The notes beneath the pieces were generated by a model, which was not told where the DNA came from, made no database searches, and saw only the letters and a program-made list of their open reading frames with translations. This document shows positions 16,270 to 23,383 of a DNA stretch of 23,383 bases, one piece after another. Position numbers and translations under genes: made by a program. The stretch comes from an uncultured Bacteroidota bacterium. GTDB lineage: Bacteria; Bacteroidota; Bacteroidia; NS11-12g; UBA9320. The stretch covers positions 1-23,383 of the forward strand of contig CAJXLR010000004.1 of assembly GCA_913056425.1 (NCBI GenBank), written 5' to 3'. How positions within the stretch are numbered: position 1 is the first letter of the stretch; the number at the start of each line of letters is the position of its first letter.

Positions 16270-16718
16270 TGAGATTATTTGCTATATCGATTGTGGTTGT
16301 TACACTGCTTGCTTCCGGTTGTACGGAGGTGAATGTAATCGATAAACCCGCAGGTCCACCCGTCCTTGAGTTTGTAGACATTCAACCTAGAAATGTGATT
16401 GAATTCCAGGATTCTATCTTAATCACGTTCAAGTACAAAGATCCGGATGGCGACTTAGGTTACGAAGATCCGGATGTGCGAAGTTTGTCCATTCACGATC
16501 TCAGACTTGAGAAGCCCGATTCACAACACATTGGACTGTTGGCACCCCTGGAGAATCACCTTGACATTGAAGGAGAACTTACTGTTAAACTGAAAAATAC
16601 CTTCCTCCTAGGAAGTAACGATAAGGAAGTTACCACGTACAGATTAATCTTAACTGACAGGTCAGGAAACCAAAGTAACCCTATCCAAACTGATGAAATT
16701 AGCATCGTTCGCGAGTGA
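16266..16718 (+). CDS. Small lipoprotein with a beta-sandwich-like region
   Basis: 150 residues. The leader ends in LASGC with Cys19 as the lipidation site. The rest contains FKYKDPDGDLGYEDPD (about residues 58-73), a D-P-D-G-D-L-G signature seen in many Bacteroidota lipoproteins and suggestive of a calcium-binding loop in an Ig-like fold; this last point is inference. It overlaps the upstream gene by ATGA and the downstream gene by GTGA, so its product is probably made together with the large T9SS protein that follows. No specific function can be given. Confidence 0.78.
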   Translation: MMRLFAISIVVVTLLASGCTEVNVIDKPAGPPVLEFVDIQPRNVIEFQDSILITFKYKDPDGDLGYEDPDVRSLSIHDLRLEKPDSQHIGLLAPLENHLDIEGELTVKLKNTFLLGSNDKEVTTYRLILTDRSGNQSNPIQTDEISIVRE

Positions 16719-19700
16719 TAAGAAGCTTGTTCACATACATAGTGATTGTCTGGTCTGTGATGTCATATGCGCAGAACGACTTCTATATGTCCAATTCATC
16801 GAGTTCAGACTGTAAAGGAAACTTGTTTGATAGCGATGCAAATAAAGTAGCAACCGGAGACTACGATCACAATGAGGATTATATTTTCACCATTTGTGTA
16901 CCCGGAGCAGATTATATCGAATTTACTTTTTCATCTTTCTGTACTGAGGCTGTAGAAGACTACATAATCTTTTATGACGGCTCTGATACCACAGCTAGTA
17001 AATTAACCGGCAAACTAAGTGGATCCACAACACCCGGAACAGTCCGATCAACTGATTCCTGTCTCACCATTTATTTTCACTCCGATGTGAGTGTGTCGTG
17101 CGACGGATGGGAGGGGAGTTGGTCTACCAAGGTAATCCCCATTTTACCTCCAAGATTTATTATCCCTCCAGTAGCAAGTTGTGAGGATGTGAACCTCGGT
17201 TTTAAGTTTGACCAGAAATGGAATTGTGATTCAATAAATGCCGGAAACTTTACTGTAACAGGTCCTCTAAACCCATCGGTCACGAATCTCAGCCCGGTTA
17301 ACTGTGATGCCAATAATGAAACCGACAGCTTTGTGGTAACTGTCAGCCCAATGCTCGACAGAAGCGGGCAATACACCATTGAGTTTGATGCTGTGAAGTA
17401 CGATCAGTGTGATTCTGCGTGGCAGTTACATAGTGACACGACATTTGATATCACCAATTGTCCAATCTATGTTAACCTTATTGCCGACCCGGATACAGTT
17501 TGTGTGGGAACATGCACCGAAATTACAGCTGAGGTGACCGGTGGAGACTCCTCTCTTTATGTGTTTAGTTGGTCTTCAGGTATTTCAGGTACGTTTGGGC
17601 CACATACTTATTGTCCCACAACTTCCGGTTGGGTGAAGCTAACCGTCTCTGATGGTATATCAATTCCCGGTACAGACTCGATTTGGATTGAGGTGGTGAA
17701 TCCTCCGATTTCCATGCAGGATACAGCGGTTTGCGAAGCTGCCAATGCATTTAATTTAAGAGCAAACCCAAGAGGAGGAGTGTGGCGCGGACCGGGTATA
17801 ATTGATTCGAGTTCAGGTTTATTTGATCCCCCAACGGCAGGAGCCGGCAGCCATGATGTTGTATATTGGTTTGGCGGATGTACCGATACTACGGTAGTAA
17901 ATGTTATTTCATTTGACGCAGGACCTCCCAATGCTTCGTGCCCCGGGCTCTCAGCTTTTCAGGTAACCAACTTTAACCCTGCTGGTGGTGTTTGGTCCGG
18001 ACCAAATATTGACAGCACCGGACTTTTCAACCCATCAGATACTGGAACCTATACGGTCACTTATTCGTGGAACGGTTGCACCGATACCAAGACCATCAAT
18101 GTGTATCCGGTTTTTGCACAGGAATTTGATACGTTTTGCCAGAGTGACGATAGTACGTTGTTAAACTTTAGTCCAATTGGAGGTGTATGGTCGGGTCCCG
18201 GATTCACAAATCAATTGACAGGTTACTTCCACCCGCAACGTGCAGGAGGAGGTAACAAGACACTTGTATATAATGCAAATGGCTGCAGGGATACCACGTT
18301 TGTTTATGTTAAACCAATTAGTGCTCGAGGGAATCAAATAGCTTGCCCAGATGCGGGACCAATAACTACATATTCCGGTTGGCCATCAGGGGGATACTGG
18401 GAGGGTGTTGGAATTACCGATTCTATCTCTGGGACATATGATGCTTCGTTTATTTACGGGATCAACCGCACATGGTATAACGACACGCTAAGATATTACG
18501 TCAACGGCTGCGTAGACACTAAGATGATGTACGTACGAAGAACAATTGTCTACAACGATACCCTGTTCTTCTGTATCGAGGATCCAAGACTATTACTCGA
18601 CTGGGCAAGCACACGTCGCACACCGGGCGGTGGTCGATGGACAGGAGCCGGAATTGCCGGAAACTATTTCGACCCGGGTGTAGCAGGTAGAGGTTCTCAC
18701 AAGTTGTATTACGATGCATATGGATGTAGAGATAGTATCATAATGCACGTATTTGAAGAATCTGTAATTCAGGACGATACACTAGTCTGCGAGACCGACA
18801 ATCCGTTTGTATTATTTGCTGAGGAATCCGGCGGAGTGTGGAGAGGACCTGGTGTTATTGATACCGCTACAGGAATTTTTGATCCCGGCACAGCAGGTGT
18901 AGGAGTTCACCGAATTTATTATTGGTCGCGGAATGGCTGTATCGATTCAAGTCAAGTTGAAGTTGAACCACGACCTGTGGTAAGAATTACTCCTTTAGCG
19001 CCAAGTTATTGTTTTAGGGATACGACTATTACTGTTGATGCCACTCCGTATGGTGGTGTGTTTACAGGTACCCCATTTGGGGATAGCTTACTAAATCCAA
19101 CGTTGTTAGGAACCGGGAACCACAAAATACACTATCGGTTCGGTACCCCAACCTGTTATTCTCAAGACAGCGTTTATGTTGATGTACTAGACACGCTTTT
19201 TGGGACATTCGTTTATGACGATGATTCGCTTTGTTGGGGCGAAGAAGCGACTCTTACTGCTGGCGGACTTAGAGGGGCGAATGGTAACTTCTCTTACAGT
19301 TGGAGTGGAAGTAGCACAAACAACAGAACATTATTTTATCGTCCACCGGCGTCAAGTTGGATGCACGTGACTGTCTCAGATGGTTGTTCCAACGAGTGGA
19401 TGGACAGTGTGTATATTCACGTTTTCCCTAAAATAGAAGTGGACGCTGTTACATCTGATACACAGTGTTATGGAACCTTGGGGTTTGCGGAACTTACACC
19501 CCGACTAACAGACCCATATTCATTGGTTTGGTATACGAACCCGGAACGCACAACCAATCGCATAGATGTTCAAGTGAGCAATACCTATGATTTTAGGGTT
19601 ACCAACTTGCACACAAGGTGTTTCTTGGACTCCGGGATTTATGTGCCTTCATACCCTCGAATTAATGCTCATTTTATTACGAGCCCATCTTCTGATTACT

Positions 19701-20200
19701 GTCTAAACCCATTTGACCCGGAACTGCAGATAATCAACTCCTCTGTTGGTGGTGATCGAGGCACGTGGTCTTTTGGTGATGGAAGTTCAGAGCCGTATCA
19801 AACCGGTTCTAACCCAATACATATATATAATAACGATACGAATCGCTACCAAATTTGGTTGCGAATAGAAAATCGTGGAGGATGTAAAGATTCTTTTATG
19901 GTTGAAATTTGTATCGACGACTCAGTGTATGTTTTTGCCCCAACGGCTTTCTCCCCAATGGGCTCTGAAGGAATAAATGATGTGTACCGAATACGAACCG
20001 CCGGTGTTGATGAATTTGTATTCGCTGTATTTAATAGATGGGGCGAACAAGTATATTACACAGAAGACAAAAACTTTGAATGGGATGGAACATATCTCAG
20101 TAAGGAACTACCTGCCGGGGCCTATCCATTCTATGTAAAATTCAAGGGAAAAAAGACAATCCGACAGTTTCATAAAGGCGTCATTCAAATTATCCGTTAA
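16715..20200 (+). CDS. CUB/PKD surface protein with gliding-motility-type (type B) T9SS C-terminal domain
   Basis: 1161 residues from a GTG start that overlaps the upstream stop as GTGA; this start gives a clean Sec signal (about 1-19, ending SYAQ), which supports it. Next comes a CUB-like domain (about 20-140; C-x-G and F-T-F-S-S-F marks, a YDGSD stretch and a D-G-W-E-G-S-W end), an Ig-like segment, seven repeats of about 60-75 residues built around G-G-x-W-x-G-P-G and ending in G-C-x-D (about 17720-19190), another Ig-like segment, a PKD domain with WSFGDGSSEP (about 19660-19920), and a C-terminal domain with APTAFSPMGSEGINDVYRI, VFNRWGEQVYY and the ending FHKGVIQIIR. That tail is the CHU_C/gliding-associated type B T9SS signal. 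The protein is probably a cell-surface filament or adhesin; partners are unknown. No PorP/SprF-like gene, often found beside such proteins, is present here. Confidence 0.88.
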   Translation: MIRSLFTYIVIVWSVMSYAQNDFYMSNSSSSDCKGNLFDSDANKVATGDYDHNEDYIFTICVPGADYIEFTFSSFCTEAVEDYIIFYDGSDTTASKLTGKLSGSTTPGTVRSTDSCLTIYFHSDVSVSCDGWEGSWSTKVIPILPPRFIIPPVASCEDVNLGFKFDQKWNCDSINAGNFTVTGPLNPSVTNLSPVNCDANNETDSFVVTVSPMLDRSGQYTIEFDAVKYDQCDSAWQLHSDTTFDITNCPIYVNLIADPDTVCVGTCTEITAEVTGGDSSLYVFSWSSGISGTFGPHTYCPTTSGWVKLTVSDGISIPGTDSIWIEVVNPPISMQDTAVCEAANAFNLRANPRGGVWRGPGIIDSSSGLFDPPTAGAGSHDVVYWFGGCTDTTVVNVISFDAGPPNASCPGLSAFQVTNFNPAGGVWSGPNIDSTGLFNPSDTGTYTVTYSWNGCTDTKTINVYPVFAQEFDTFCQSDDSTLLNFSPIGGVWSGPGFTNQLTGYFHPQRAGGGNKTLVYNANGCRDTTFVYVKPISARGNQIACPDAGPITTYSGWPSGGYWEGVGITDSISGTYDASFIYGINRTWYNDTLRYYVNGCVDTKMMYVRRTIVYNDTLFFCIEDPRLLLDWASTRRTPGGGRWTGAGIAGNYFDPGVAGRGSHKLYYDAYGCRDSIIMHVFEESVIQDDTLVCETDNPFVLFAEESGGVWRGPGVIDTATGIFDPGTAGVGVHRIYYWSRNGCIDSSQVEVEPRPVVRITPLAPSYCFRDTTITVDATPYGGVFTGTPFGDSLLNPTLLGTGNHKIHYRFGTPTCYSQDSVYVDVLDTLFGTFVYDDDSLCWGEEATLTAGGLRGANGNFSYSWSGSSTNNRTLFYRPPASSWMHVTVSDGCSNEWMDSVYIHVFPKIEVDAVTSDTQCYGTLGFAELTPRLTDPYSLVWYTNPERTTNRIDVQVSNTYDFRVTNLHTRCFLDSGIYVPSYPRINAHFITSPSSDYCLNPFDPELQIINSSVGGDRGTWSFGDGSSEPYQTGSNPIHIYNNDTNRYQIWLRIENRGGCKDSFMVEICIDDSVYVFAPTAFSPMGSEGINDVYRIRTAGVDEFVFAVFNRWGEQVYYTEDKNFEWDGTYLSKELPAGAYPFYVKFKGKKTIRQFHKGVIQIIR
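17720..19190 (+). repeat. Seven G-G-x-W-x-G-P-G repeats inside the CUB/PKD protein
   Basis: Seven diverged protein repeats carry the cores GGVWRGPGII, GGVWSGPNID, GGVWSGPGFT, GGYWEGVGIT, GGRWTGAGIA, GGVWRGPGVI and GGVFTGTPFG. Most have one Cys at the start and a G-C-x-D at the end, so each may hold one disulfide. Copies one and six are the most alike (GPG-I-I-D-S versus GPG-V-I-D-T, both followed by G-x-F-D-P). Confidence 0.8.
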
Positions 20201-20261
20201 CCGCTTGTTTTCCTTGGTTAGCAGCCTATTGTCTATTTTCCTGTTTTTTTACGCCATATCG

Positions 20262-20292
20262 TTGACAAATTAAAAAGTTAGGGCTACTTTTG
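20262..20292 (+). promoter_or_regulatory. Promoter of the rplM-rpsI-rpsB-tsf operon
   Basis: TTG at 20262-20264, 20 bases, then TACTTTTG at 20285-20292: a full match to the Bacteroidota pattern TTG-N17-23-TAnnTTTG. Transcription would start about 20296 and give a leader of roughly 35 bases. Confidence 0.75.
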
Positions 20293-20303
20293 CAGCCCTT
20301 TTT
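20280..20303 (+). terminator. Hairpin with T-run that contains the rplM -7 element
   Basis: A 6-base stem AGGGCT/AGCCCT (20280-20285 with 20294-20299) has an 8-base loop and is followed by TTTT. It could end transcription coming from the surface protein gene. The loop and the 5' stem end overlap the -7 element TACTTTTG, so DNA of the same few bases may serve both roles. The stem is short and the terminator call is tentative. Confidence 0.45.
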
Positions 20304-20330
20304 GAGGAATTAATAAAAAAGAAACAGATA

Positions 20331-20774
20331 GTGGATACTCTTTCTTATAAGACTATATCAGCTAACAGCGCTACCGTTGAGAAGAAGTGGTACGTTGTAG
20401 ATGCTGATGGAAAAACATTAGGGCGTTTCTCTTCAGAGGTTGCGAAAATCATCCGAGGAAAAAACAAGCCTGACTTTACACCTCACGTAGATTGTGGGGA
20501 CAATGTAATTGTTGTAAACGCTGAGAAGATTCAGTTGAGCGCCAACAAGATGGAGACGAAGAAATACATTCGTCACACGACTTATCCTGGTGGTCAGCGC
20601 GAAACTTTAGCAAAAGATTTGTTGGCGAAGAAGCCAGAAGCCTTGATTGAGAAAGCAGTTAAAGGAATGTTGCCTAAAAACAGATTGGGCAACAAAATAT
20701 TCCACAACCTATTTGTGTATGCAGGACCTGACCATCCGCATGCGGCTCAAAAACCTGAAAGCATCGAATTGTAA
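20331..20774 (+). CDS. rplM: 50S ribosomal protein L13
   Basis: 147 residues, the usual length for the phylum, beginning MDTLSYKTISANSATVEKKW from a GTG start. Family marks include KTLGRFSSEVAKIIRGK (about 29-45), FTPHVDCGDNVIVVNAEKI (about 50-68), YPGGQR and the segment EKAVKGMLPKNRLG. L13 binds 23S rRNA early in assembly of the large subunit. It is the first gene of the operon, behind a clear promoter, and rpsI follows after 2 bases, the common L13-S9 pair. Confidence 0.98.
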   Translation: MDTLSYKTISANSATVEKKWYVVDADGKTLGRFSSEVAKIIRGKNKPDFTPHVDCGDNVIVVNAEKIQLSANKMETKKYIRHTTYPGGQRETLAKDLLAKKPEALIEKAVKGMLPKNRLGNKIFHNLFVYAGPDHPHAAQKPESIEL

Positions 20775-20776
20775 TT

Positions 20777-21163
20777 ATGGAAGTAACGAATACATCGGGA
20801 AGAAGAAAAAACGCGATCGCTCGAGTTTACCTAACTCCAGGTAATGGTGCGATTACCGTAAATAAGAAAGACTACAAAGAGTACTTCCCAACTGCGACAC
20901 AGCAGTATAAAGTACATCAGCCACTAGCATTGTGCGGACTTGACGGTCAGTACGACATCAAAGCTGTTTTGAGTGGTGGTGGAACAACCGGTCAAGTTGA
21001 GGCATTGCGTTTGGCAATTGCTAAGGCTATCGTTGAGATTGACCCAGAACACAAATCGGAGCTTAGAGCTCAAGGTTTCATGACACGTGACGCTCGAATG
21101 GTTGAACGTAAGAAGCCTGGTCAAAAGAAAGCAAGAAAGAAATTCCAATTCAGTAAACGATAA
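20777..21163 (+). CDS. rpsI: 30S ribosomal protein S9
   Basis: 128 residues. Marks are SGRRKNAIARVYLTPGNGAI (7-26) near the start, GGGTTGQVEALRLAIAKAI in the middle and the basic end DARMVERKKPGQKKARKKFQ then FSKR. The C-terminal tail, with its last Arg, reaches the P-site tRNA in the small subunit. It follows rplM by 2 bases and precedes rpsB by 9, so co-translation is likely. Confidence 0.98.
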   Translation: MEVTNTSGRRKNAIARVYLTPGNGAITVNKKDYKEYFPTATQQYKVHQPLALCGLDGQYDIKAVLSGGGTTGQVEALRLAIAKAIVEIDPEHKSELRAQGFMTRDARMVERKKPGQKKARKKFQFSKR

Positions 21164-21172
21164 AACGCGTAT

Positions 21173-21925
21173 ATGTCAGAGATTACGACAAAAACTCTAC
21201 TGGACGCTGGTGTGCACTACGGACACCTTACCAGTAAGTGGAATCCAAAGATGGCTCCGTTCATCTTTATGGAGCAGAACGGGATTCACATTATCGACTT
21301 AAACAAGACTCTATCAAAACTTAACGATGCAAAAGCTGCAGTTAAGGGGATTGTTAAGTCGGGAAGAAAAGTAATGTTCGTTGCCACAAAAAAGCAGGCA
21401 AAGGACATCGTTCAAAACGAGGCAACACGCGTGAATATGCCTTACGTTACTGAGCGTTGGTTAGGAGGAATGCTTACCAACTTTGCTACAGTACGTAAAT
21501 CGATCAAAAAGATGCAGGCCATCGAAAAAATGGCAAGTGATGGGACTTATGGTCACATGAACAAGAAAGAGCGTCTGATGAAAGATCGCGAAAAAGCAAA
21601 GTTGGAGAGACTACTCGGTGGTATCGAGCAGTTGAACCGTCTACCTGCAGCTCTTTTCATTATCGACGTGAAGCGCGAGCATATTGCTGTAGCTGAAGCA
21701 CAGAAATTGAACATCCCAATCTTCGCGATTGTTGATACAAACTCGAATCCAAACTTGGCGGATCATCCGATTCCAGGTAACGATGACGCTTCTGCATCAA
21801 TTGAATTGCTTACACGAGAGTTTGCAGATGCTATTGCCGAAGGTCTTAATGAGCGTAAAGCAGCTAAAGAAGCCGCTAAAAAAGATGCTCAGAAAGAAGA
21901 GGCGGAAGAGGTTGCAAGCAACTAA
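21173..21925 (+). CDS. rpsB: 30S ribosomal protein S2
   Basis: 250 residues. Recognised by LLDAGVHYGHLTSKWNPKM near the start, KVMFVATKKQAKDIV, ERWLGGMLTNFATVRKSIKK, the coiled-coil region with RLMKDREKAKLERLLGGIE, and IPIFAIVDTNSNPNLADHPI. The C-terminal tail is rich in A, K and E, as is common in the phylum. S2 joins the small subunit late and is needed for mRNA docking with S1. tsf follows after 37 bases, the pairing seen in most bacteria. Confidence 0.98.
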   Translation: MSEITTKTLLDAGVHYGHLTSKWNPKMAPFIFMEQNGIHIIDLNKTLSKLNDAKAAVKGIVKSGRKVMFVATKKQAKDIVQNEATRVNMPYVTERWLGGMLTNFATVRKSIKKMQAIEKMASDGTYGHMNKKERLMKDREKAKLERLLGGIEQLNRLPAALFIIDVKREHIAVAEAQKLNIPIFAIVDTNSNPNLADHPIPGNDDASASIELLTREFADAIAEGLNERKAAKEAAKKDAQKEEAEEVASN

Positions 21926-21962
21926 TTCACTAATCATTCACAAAACATAAAAGTAAAGTCAG

Positions 21963-22793
21963 ATGGCTATTACCGCAGCAGCAGTAAATGAACTTCGCAA
22001 GATGACCGGTGCAGGTATGATGGACTGCAAAAAGGCTCTTCAGGAAGTTGATGGAGATTTCGAAGCAGCAATTGACCTGCTAAGAAAAAAAGGACAAAAA
22101 ATATCAGCTAAGCGTGCAGATCGCGATGCTACTGAGGGTGCTGTTATTGCACGTTCCTCAGCAGACTACACTACAGGTGTTATCGTACGTTTGAGTTGTG
22201 AGACAGACTTCGTAGCAAAGAACGCAGACTTCATTGCTTTGGCTGATAAGATTGCAGACATCGCATTGGAGAATAAGCCAGCAGATGTAGACGCACTTAA
22301 GGCGCTAAACATTGATGGAGAAACGATTGCAGAGAGATTGACAAACGAGATGGGTAAAATCGGTGAAAAAATCGATGTGACCAACTATGTAATTATCAAT
22401 GGTTCTTCTGTTATCAACTACATCCACGCAGGTAACAAAATTGGAGTATTGGTTGAGCTAAGCCTTGGAAGCAACAACGATATCGTTGAGGCTGGGAAGG
22501 ATGTAGCTATGCAAATCGCAGCAATGAATCCAATCTCTGTAGGAGAAGCGGATATTCCTCAGGACGTGAAAGAGCGTGAATTGGAAATTGGGCGTGAGCA
22601 AGCTCGTGCTGAAGGTAAGCCTGAGCAAATCATTGACAAAATTGCTGAAGGCAAACTTCAGAGATTCTACAAGGATAATACCCTAACTAAGCAGCAGTTC
22701 GTAAAAGACAGTTCAGTAACTGTTGAACAAATGCTTAAGAACATTGATAACAACTTGTCTGTTGTTTCTTTCTCACGCATCGCGCTTGGTTAA
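21963..22793 (+). CDS. tsf: Elongation factor Ts
   Basis: 276 residues. The N-terminal UBA-like part has ELRKMTGAGMMDCKKALQE (10-28), and the EF-Tu-contacting T-D-F-V-A-K-N motif follows in the core (about residues 80-86). HAGNKIGVLVEL and DVAMQIAAMNP are further family marks. EF-Ts catalyses GDP release from EF-Tu in the cytoplasm. A strong terminator follows directly, so this appears to be the last gene of the operon. Confidence 0.98.
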   Translation: MAITAAAVNELRKMTGAGMMDCKKALQEVDGDFEAAIDLLRKKGQKISAKRADRDATEGAVIARSSADYTTGVIVRLSCETDFVAKNADFIALADKIADIALENKPADVDALKALNIDGETIAERLTNEMGKIGEKIDVTNYVIINGSSVINYIHAGNKIGVLVELSLGSNNDIVEAGKDVAMQIAAMNPISVGEADIPQDVKERELEIGREQARAEGKPEQIIDKIAEGKLQRFYKDNTLTKQQFVKDSSVTVEQMLKNIDNNLSVVSFSRIALG

Positions 22794-22815
22794 GAAACAC
22801 AATAGAGATTAAACG

Positions 22816-22847
22816 AAAAGGAGAAACGTTGTTTCTCCTTTTTTTTT
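22816..22847 (+). terminator. Rho-independent terminator after tsf
   Basis: A perfect 12-base stem (22816-22827 with 22831-22842; core GGAGAAAC/GTTTCTCC) closes a GTT triloop and runs into nine T (22839-22847). It sits 23 bases after the tsf stop codon and separates tsf from pyrH. Confidence 0.93.
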
Positions 22848-22867
22848 GCTTTTTTTTGCCTTTACAA

Positions 22868-23383
22868 ATGAAGTACAAACGAATATTACTGAAACTAAGC
22901 GGTGAGGCACTTTTGGGATCTAAATCCTATGGTATCGATCCGGACGTGTTGGAGCAGTACGCTCAAGAAATCAAAAAGGTTCATGAGTTAGGTGTAGAAA
23001 TCGCCATCGTAATTGGTGGAGGGAACATCTTTAGGGGTGTTCAAGGTGTTGAAGGAGGAATGGATGACCGAGCTCAAGCCGATTACATGGGGATGCTTGC
23101 TACAGTAATTAATGCAATGGCACTACAAGGCGCTTTGGAAAAACATGGTTTGTATACGAGATTACTCAGTGCGATAAAAATGGAACAAATAGCTGAACCA
23201 TTTATTCGACGCAGAGCAATCAGACATTTGGAAAAAGGACGAATTGTAATATTTGGTGCCGGCACTGGTAACCCATATTTCACCACAGATACAGCGGCCT
23301 CACTTCGCTCTGTAGAAATCGAAGCGGATGTGCTTCTTAAAGGTACTCGGGTAGATGGCATATATTCAGCCGACCCAGAGAAG
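22868..23383 (+). CDS. pyrH: UMP kinase (3' partial, cut by the window end)
   Basis: 172 residues are visible from ATG 22868. The start MKYKRILLKLSGEALLG, the phosphate-binding GGGNIFRG (about 54-61), MDDRAQADYMGMLATVINAM, FGAGTGNPYFTTDTAASLRS, and EADVLLKGTRVDGIYSADPE identify the amino-acid-kinase-fold UMP kinase of bacteria. It phosphorylates UMP to UDP with ATP in pyrimidine nucleotide synthesis and acts as a hexamer. A T-rich run ending in TTTG (22851-22858) might be a weak promoter element. The terminator upstream suggests separate transcription from tsf; frr would be the expected next gene. Confidence 0.98.
   Translation, partial: MKYKRILLKLSGEALLGSKSYGIDPDVLEQYAQEIKKVHELGVEIAIVIGGGNIFRGVQGVEGGMDDRAQADYMGMLATVINAMALQGALEKHGLYTRLLSAIKMEQIAEPFIRRRAIRHLEKGRIVIFGAGTGNPYFTTDTAASLRSVEIEADVLLKGTRVDGIYSADPEK

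Larger units (their letters stand above)
20201..20330. other. 130-base spacer before the ribosomal protein operon
   Basis: Holds no ORF of interest. It contains T-rich runs after the surface protein gene, then the promoter and the hairpin listed separately, then an A-rich leader up to the GTG of rplM. A GAGGA at 20304-20308 lies too far (22 bases) from the start to act as a normal ribosome binding site. Confidence 0.6.

Noticed and set aside
12557..20200. Phage-defence or mobile-element origin of the six-gene cluster
   Set aside because: No nuclease, helicase, transposase, integrase or flanking repeat was found; all products are exported envelope proteins and the flanks are ordinary chromosomal genes.
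20197..20221. Inverted repeat TTAACC/GGTTAG as a terminator after the CUB/PKD gene
   Set aside because: Only about five pairs with a 13-base loop, overlapping the stop codon and without a directly following T-run.

Overview
The window looks like chromosomal DNA of a Bacteroidota bacterium, most likely a marine or environmental member of the Flavobacteriales. Four signs support this. Two very large secreted proteins carry the C-terminal sorting domains of the type IX secretion system (T9SS). Several promoters match the Bacteroidota pattern TTG-N17-23-TAnnTTTG. Genes generally lack Shine-Dalgarno sequences. The block rplM-rpsI-rpsB-tsf-pyrH has the order usual in this phylum. No mobile element, tRNA, rRNA or CRISPR array was seen.

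Layout. (1) 1-8745: the 3' part of a giant repeat-built surface protein (at least 2914 residues, start outside the window). It has two tandem 549-residue units (beta-helix plus CARDB-like domain), one PKD domain, three Ig-like domains, 17 more PKD domains and a type A T9SS tail, and it ends at a strong terminator. (2) 8837-10370: a small four-helix membrane protein and a membrane-anchored serine hydrolase of the beta-lactamase/CubicO type. (3) 10376-10960, minus strand: an outer-membrane-like protein that appears to have lost its 5' end, next to a 304-base stretch with only a doubtful small ORF. (4) 11265-12473: a cation/proton antiporter. (5) 12557-20200: six genes packed head to tail, with four junctions that overlap. 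They encode two lipoproteins sharing a repeated helical module, a Tat-type DUF1501-like protein of the alkaline phosphatase clan, a lipoprotein with a C-x4-C-H haem-like motif, a small lipoprotein, and a 1161-residue CUB/PKD protein with a type B (gliding-motility-type) T9SS tail. (6) 20331-23383: the ribosomal protein/EF-Ts operon and the start of pyrH.

How the genes may work together. Every product of the six-gene cluster carries an export signal (lipoprotein, Tat or Sec), and at least the last should reach the cell surface by the T9SS. The tight coupling suggests one envelope-associated assembly or pathway. The parts recall the DUF1501 and cytochrome-like secreted protein sets of Planctomycetes and other Bacteroidota, but the combination is not one I can name. 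It is my main candidate for an undescribed system. The housekeeping genes at the right end are ordinary and serve as a taxonomic anchor.
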